NCBI RefSeq assembly: GCF_001698125.1
Contig: NZ_CP013854.1
Span: 4,030,001 to 4,094,000 of the forward strand
Source: Pseudonocardia sp. HH130630-07
GTDB lineage: Bacteria > Actinomycetota > Actinomycetes > Mycobacteriales > Pseudonocardiaceae
DNA length: 64,000 nucleotides
Reading direction: 5' to 3'
Below, piece by piece: positions 61,061 to 64,000 of this stretch (position 1 is its first letter; every line of letters starts with the position of its first letter). A program made the position numbers and the translations under genes. The notes under the pieces are model-generated. The model saw only the letters and a program-made list of their open reading frames with translations. It did not search any database and had not been told where the DNA came from.

Positions 61061-62392
61061 TCACTCCGGCCGGGCCGGTTCGGCGAGCCCGGTCCGCGCC
61101 GTCTCGCGCAGTGCGAGCACCGAGGCGGCGGACACCAGGGTCACCACCACGATCGTCACGACGATGGCGGTGGTCCCGGCGCCGGTCGCGAGCAGCGCGG
61201 CGAACGTGACCGGCGCGAGCCCCGCACCGAGCCCGGACAGCTGGTAGGCCAGCGACGCCCCGGTGTAGCGCGACGAGGTGCCGAACAGCTCCGGGTACAG
61301 CGCCGCCGACGGGCCCATCCAGGCCGCGTACAGCACGTGCGCGACGACGACGGCGGTGGTCAGCGCGACCGTCGAACCGCTGTCGACCAGCGGGAAGATC
61401 GCGACGCACCAGGCGCCGGTGGCGAGGATGCCGCCGAGCACCACCGGCCGCCTGCCGACCCGGTCCGACAGGGCCGAGAACCCGATGATCGCCCCGATCG
61501 CGGCCACCGAGGACAGCGTCAGCGCGTTCAGTGCCACCGCCCGCGGGAACCCGGCCTGCACCGCGTAGGAGACCAGGAACGTGGTGAACGTGCCCTGGGC
61601 GACGAACGAGCCGAAGCCGATGCCGACCGCCAGGAGCAGGTTGCGCGGGTGCCGGCGCAGCACCTCGACCAGCGGCGGGCGCCTCGCGGCCACCGGCTCC
61701 GCGGCGTCCGCCGAGGTGAACACCGGGGTCTCCTCGACCCGCAGCCGGACGAACAGCCCCAGTGCGAGCAGCACGATGCTCAGCAGGAACGGGATCCGCC
61801 AGGCCCACTCGACGAACGCCTGCTCGCCGACCAGCGTCGCCGACGCCCCCAGCACCAGGGTCGACAGCACGACACCGGTCGGGGCGCCGGCGTTGGTGAA
61901 GCTCGCCCACAGCCCGCGCCGGGTGGCGGTGTGCTCGGCGGACATCAGTGCCGCCCCGCCCCACTCGCCGCCGATCGCGACGCCCTGCAGCACCCGCAGC
62001 GTGACCAGCAGCACCGCCGCCAGTGAACCGACCTGTTCGGAGGTGGGCAGCAGGCCGATCAGCGTGCTGCTCACGCCCATCAGCACCATGCTGGTGACGA
62101 GCATCCGGCGCCGCCCCAGCCGGTCGCCGAAGTGCCCGAACACCACGGCGCCGAGCGGCCGGGCCAGGTACCCGGTGGCGAGCGTCCCGAATGCGGCGAC
62201 CGTGCCGACGACCGGGTCCAGGTCGGAGAAGAACACCTGGTTGAACACGACCGCCGCGGCCGTCGCGTACAGCATGAAGTCGTAGAACTCGATGACGCTG
62301 CCGAGGTAGCTCGACAGCACCGCCCGCCGTCGCTGGGTGACGGAGAACCGGGGCGGCACGGTCGGTGCCGCGGGGGACGACGGAGTGGACAC
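61061..62392 (-). CDS. MFS transporter, metabolite:H+ symporter (MHS) family
   Basis: 443 aa from a GTG at 62392 with GAGG 7 bases upstream; the 22-residue upstream extension lies in promoter DNA. Marks of the shikimate/proline-betaine transporter group: GSVIEFYDFMLYATAAAVVF, GYLARPLGAVVFGHFGDRLGRR in pieces, GGEWGGAALMSAEH and RIPFLLSIVLL. Imports an organic acid or osmolyte with protons. Convergent with the DHA2 gene. Confidence 0.9.
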   Translation of the reverse strand: MSTPSSPAAPTVPPRFSVTQRRRAVLSSYLGSVIEFYDFMLYATAAAVVFNQVFFSDLDPVVGTVAAFGTLATGYLARPLGAVVFGHFGDRLGRRRMLVTSMVLMGVSSTLIGLLPTSEQVGSLAAVLLVTLRVLQGVAIGGEWGGAALMSAEHTATRRGLWASFTNAGAPTGVVLSTLVLGASATLVGEQAFVEWAWRIPFLLSIVLLALGLFVRLRVEETPVFTSADAAEPVAARRPPLVEVLRRHPRNLLLAVGIGFGSFVAQGTFTTFLVSYAVQAGFPRAVALNALTLSSVAAIGAIIGFSALSDRVGRRPVVLGGILATGAWCVAIFPLVDSGSTVALTTAVVVAHVLYAAWMGPSAALYPELFGTSSRYTGASLAYQLSGLGAGLAPVTFAALLATGAGTTAIVVTIVVVTLVSAASVLALRETARTGLAEPARPE

Positions 62393-62645
62393 GGCGGAAC
62401 CTCGAGACACGGTCGAACCGGACACCTGGACAACGCACCATATCAACGCATACCGCACGAATCGTCACGTATTGCGACGGCCTGGTGACCGACGTCACGG
62501 GCGCTCGCCGGGCGGCCCCGGCCGGTGGGTGGCTCCCGTGTACCGCGGGTAACGTCGGCGGCCGGACGACCGGCGTGCCACGTGGCCGCGATCCCCGGTC
62601 CGACCGATCCCCGGGCCGCCGTCGGCCCCCGTCCGAGGAGATGCG

Positions 62646-63932
62646 ATGTCCGTCGCCGGCGAACGCCGACCGAACGCGCTGGCGCTGGCGTTGCGCACGC
62701 TGCCGGAGACCGAGCGCGCCGCGTTCGGCCCGGCCGACCGCACGGCCGGGCCCCCGCAGTGGGCGGTGGTGGCCGTCGGCCTCGTCCTGGCCGTGCTCTT
62801 CCTGCTCGGGGTGGGCAGTGTCGCCCCGGCGACGATGGTCGGCACCGCCGCGCTCGGGCTGGCGCTGGGCTTCACCCTGTTCCACTCCCGGTTCGGGTTC
62901 ACCTCCGGCTGGCGCCAGCTCGTCGCGGTCGGGCAGGGCGCCGCGATCCGGGCGCACATGGTGATGCTCGGCGCCGCGTCGGTGCTGTTCGCGGTGATCC
63001 TCTCCTCGGGGTTCGCACTGGCCGGGGAACCCCGCGCGTCGGTGTCGCCGGTGGGGATCGGGCTGGTCGTCGGTGCGTTCCTGTTCGGCATCGGGATGCA
63101 GGTCGGCGGGTCGTGCGCGTCCGGGACGCTGTTCGCCGTCGGCAGCGGGCAGAGCGCGATCGTGCTGACCCTGTTCGGCTTCGTCGCCGGGTCCATGTTC
63201 GCGGTGTTCACCCACACGTTCTGGACCGAGACGGTGCCGCGGGGCCCGAGCGTGGACCTCGCGGCGCTGCTGGGGTACCCGGGCGCGCTCGGGGTCACGC
63301 TGCTCGCGCTGGCCGCGATCACCGCCGGCACCTGGGTGGTGGCCCGGCGCCGCCGTCCGCCGCCGGTGGAGCGGCCGCCGTCGGCCCGCGGGATCGCCAG
63401 GGTGCTGCGCGGCTCCTGGCCGATGTGGGCCGGCGCGCTGGTGCTCGCGGCGCTGAACGCCGCCGTGCTGGTCGTCTCGGCGGCGCCGTGGGGCGTCACG
63501 TCGGCGTTCGCGCTGTGGGGCTCGAAGGTCCTGCAGTTCCTCGGCGTCGAAATGGCCGGGTTCGCCTACTGGCAGGTCCCGGCGAACGCGACGGCGCTGG
63601 CCTCGCCGGTGCTGGCCGACCGGATCTCCAACCTCGACGTCGGGATCATGATCGGCGCGCTGCTGGCGTCCGCCGTCGGCGGCGCGTTCGTGCTGCACCG
63701 GCGGATCCCGGGCCGGCTCGCGCTCGGTGCGGTGCTCGGCGGGATCGCGATGGGCTACGGCGCCCGGCTGGCCGGCGGTTGCAACATCGGCGCCTACTTC
63801 TCCGGGATCGCCTCGTTCAGCCTGCACGGCTGGATCTGGGCGGTCGTGGCGCTCGGCGGCACCTGGGTCGGGCTGCGCCTGCGCCCGCTGTTCGGCCTGG
63901 CGAACCCGAAGCCCGCCGACTCGCTCTGCTGA
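62646..63932 (+). CDS. YeeE/YedE-family sulfur (thiosulfate) transporter
   Basis: 428 aa, about 10-12 helices in two halves. Each half has a conserved cysteine motif: GMQVGGSCASGTLFAVGSG in the first and ARLAGGCNIGAYFSGIAS in the second, as in the thiosulfate transporter TsuA. The end PADSLC adds a terminal cysteine. Ribosome site GAGGAG before the ATG. No TusA/rhodanese gene follows inside the window. The 253-base gap to the divergent MHS gene is AT-richer and holds both promoters, but I see no clear operator. Confidence 0.92.
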   Translation: MSVAGERRPNALALALRTLPETERAAFGPADRTAGPPQWAVVAVGLVLAVLFLLGVGSVAPATMVGTAALGLALGFTLFHSRFGFTSGWRQLVAVGQGAAIRAHMVMLGAASVLFAVILSSGFALAGEPRASVSPVGIGLVVGAFLFGIGMQVGGSCASGTLFAVGSGQSAIVLTLFGFVAGSMFAVFTHTFWTETVPRGPSVDLAALLGYPGALGVTLLALAAITAGTWVVARRRRPPPVERPPSARGIARVLRGSWPMWAGALVLAALNAAVLVVSAAPWGVTSAFALWGSKVLQFLGVEMAGFAYWQVPANATALASPVLADRISNLDVGIMIGALLASAVGGAFVLHRRIPGRLALGAVLGGIAMGYGARLAGGCNIGAYFSGIASFSLHGWIWAVVALGGTWVGLRLRPLFGLANPKPADSLC

Positions 63933-63933
63933 A

Positions 63934-63948
63934 CCGGCGGGCCGCCGG
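63934..63948. terminator. Hairpin between convergent genes
   Basis: CCGGCGG and CCGCCGG around one base (63934-63948) lie between the YeeE stop and the stop of the last, partial gene. Confidence 0.45.
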
Positions 63949-63950
63949 GC

Positions 63951-64000
63951 TCAGCCCTCGTCCAGCACCGCCTGGACGTCGATGTCGATCCGCAGGGTCC
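63951..64000 (-). CDS. C-terminal end of an unidentified protein, partial
   Basis: A minus-strand stop at 63951-63953 closes a frame whose last residues read TLRIDIDVQAVLDEG. Strand-like alternating residues recall the end of YceI lipocalin-like proteins, but 15 residues are not enough to assign it. Confidence 0.4.
   Translation of the reverse strand, partial: TLRIDIDVQAVLDEG

Overview
This is a very GC-rich (about 73-75%) actinobacterial chromosome segment, most likely from Pseudonocardia or a close relative in the Pseudonocardiales. The support is GTG-rich starts, third positions almost all G or C, an F420-type LLM oxidoreductase, an MSMEG_1061-type flavoprotein, a sucrase/ferredoxin-like protein, IdeR-type boxes and a SpeG-like acetyltransferase. 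The genus is inferred from gene content, not from a marker gene.

Layout. 1-5.2 kb: a decarboxylase-like gene cut by the window edge, a flavin monooxygenase, a methyltransferase, and a regulatory unit typical of actinomycetes (70-aa protein, DUF6879, HTH-DUF5753, and a second DUF5753 protein without HTH). 5.2-5.55 kb: two tandem tRNA-Lys genes and one tRNA-His. 5.6-14 kb: housekeeping and envelope genes (orn, HerA/DUF853 ATPase, two PH-domain membrane proteins, a frameshifted GT39 transferase and a GT2-GtrA protein). 14-21.5 kb: a GntR regulator plus a Cache-domain protein divergent from a tightly overlapped operon (Fe-S subunit, FAD-linked oxidase, 100-aa protein, F420-type oxidoreductase) followed by an aldehyde dehydrogenase. 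21.5-34.9 kb: acyl-CoA metabolism, HAD phosphatase, an iron-box-controlled Suc_Fer protein, acyl-CoA ligase, speG, MerR, a two-component system, a TetR/siderophore-interacting pair divergent from a Baeyer-Villiger-type monooxygenase, menC and a PPOX flavoprotein. 34.9-40.3 kb: an organic-acid module (GntP permease, HMG-CoA-lyase family enzyme, class III CoA-transferase, FCD-GntR) split by a complete 921-bp IS5-family element. 41.4-49.0 kb: a divergent eight-gene cluster with a FecBCD-type importer and MFS exporter on one side, and a methyltransferase, DUF4213/DUF364 protein, GHMP kinase and CysK-fold PLP enzyme on the other, around a Zur-like palindrome. 49-64 kb: GlcD-type oxidase, CYTH/CHAD, PolX-like PHP, GH16, PfkB kinase, COG0523 GTPase, Rsm22, idi, two MFS transporters, a YeeE/YedE transporter and the tail of a last gene.

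The strongest candidate for an undescribed system is the 41.4-49.0 kb cluster. It has the parts of a small-molecule metallophore pathway (kinase plus PLP beta-replacement enzyme, methyltransferase, DUF364, export and import) but no NRPS, NIS synthetase or opine dehydrogenase. The second candidate is the Fe-S/FAD/100-aa/F420/aldehyde-dehydrogenase operon. The best single events are the IS element inserted at the one-base CoA-transferase/lyase junction and the one-base frameshift in the GT39 gene. At least eleven genes carry a TANNNT hexamer 6-8 bases before the start codon, which points to frequent leaderless transcription.
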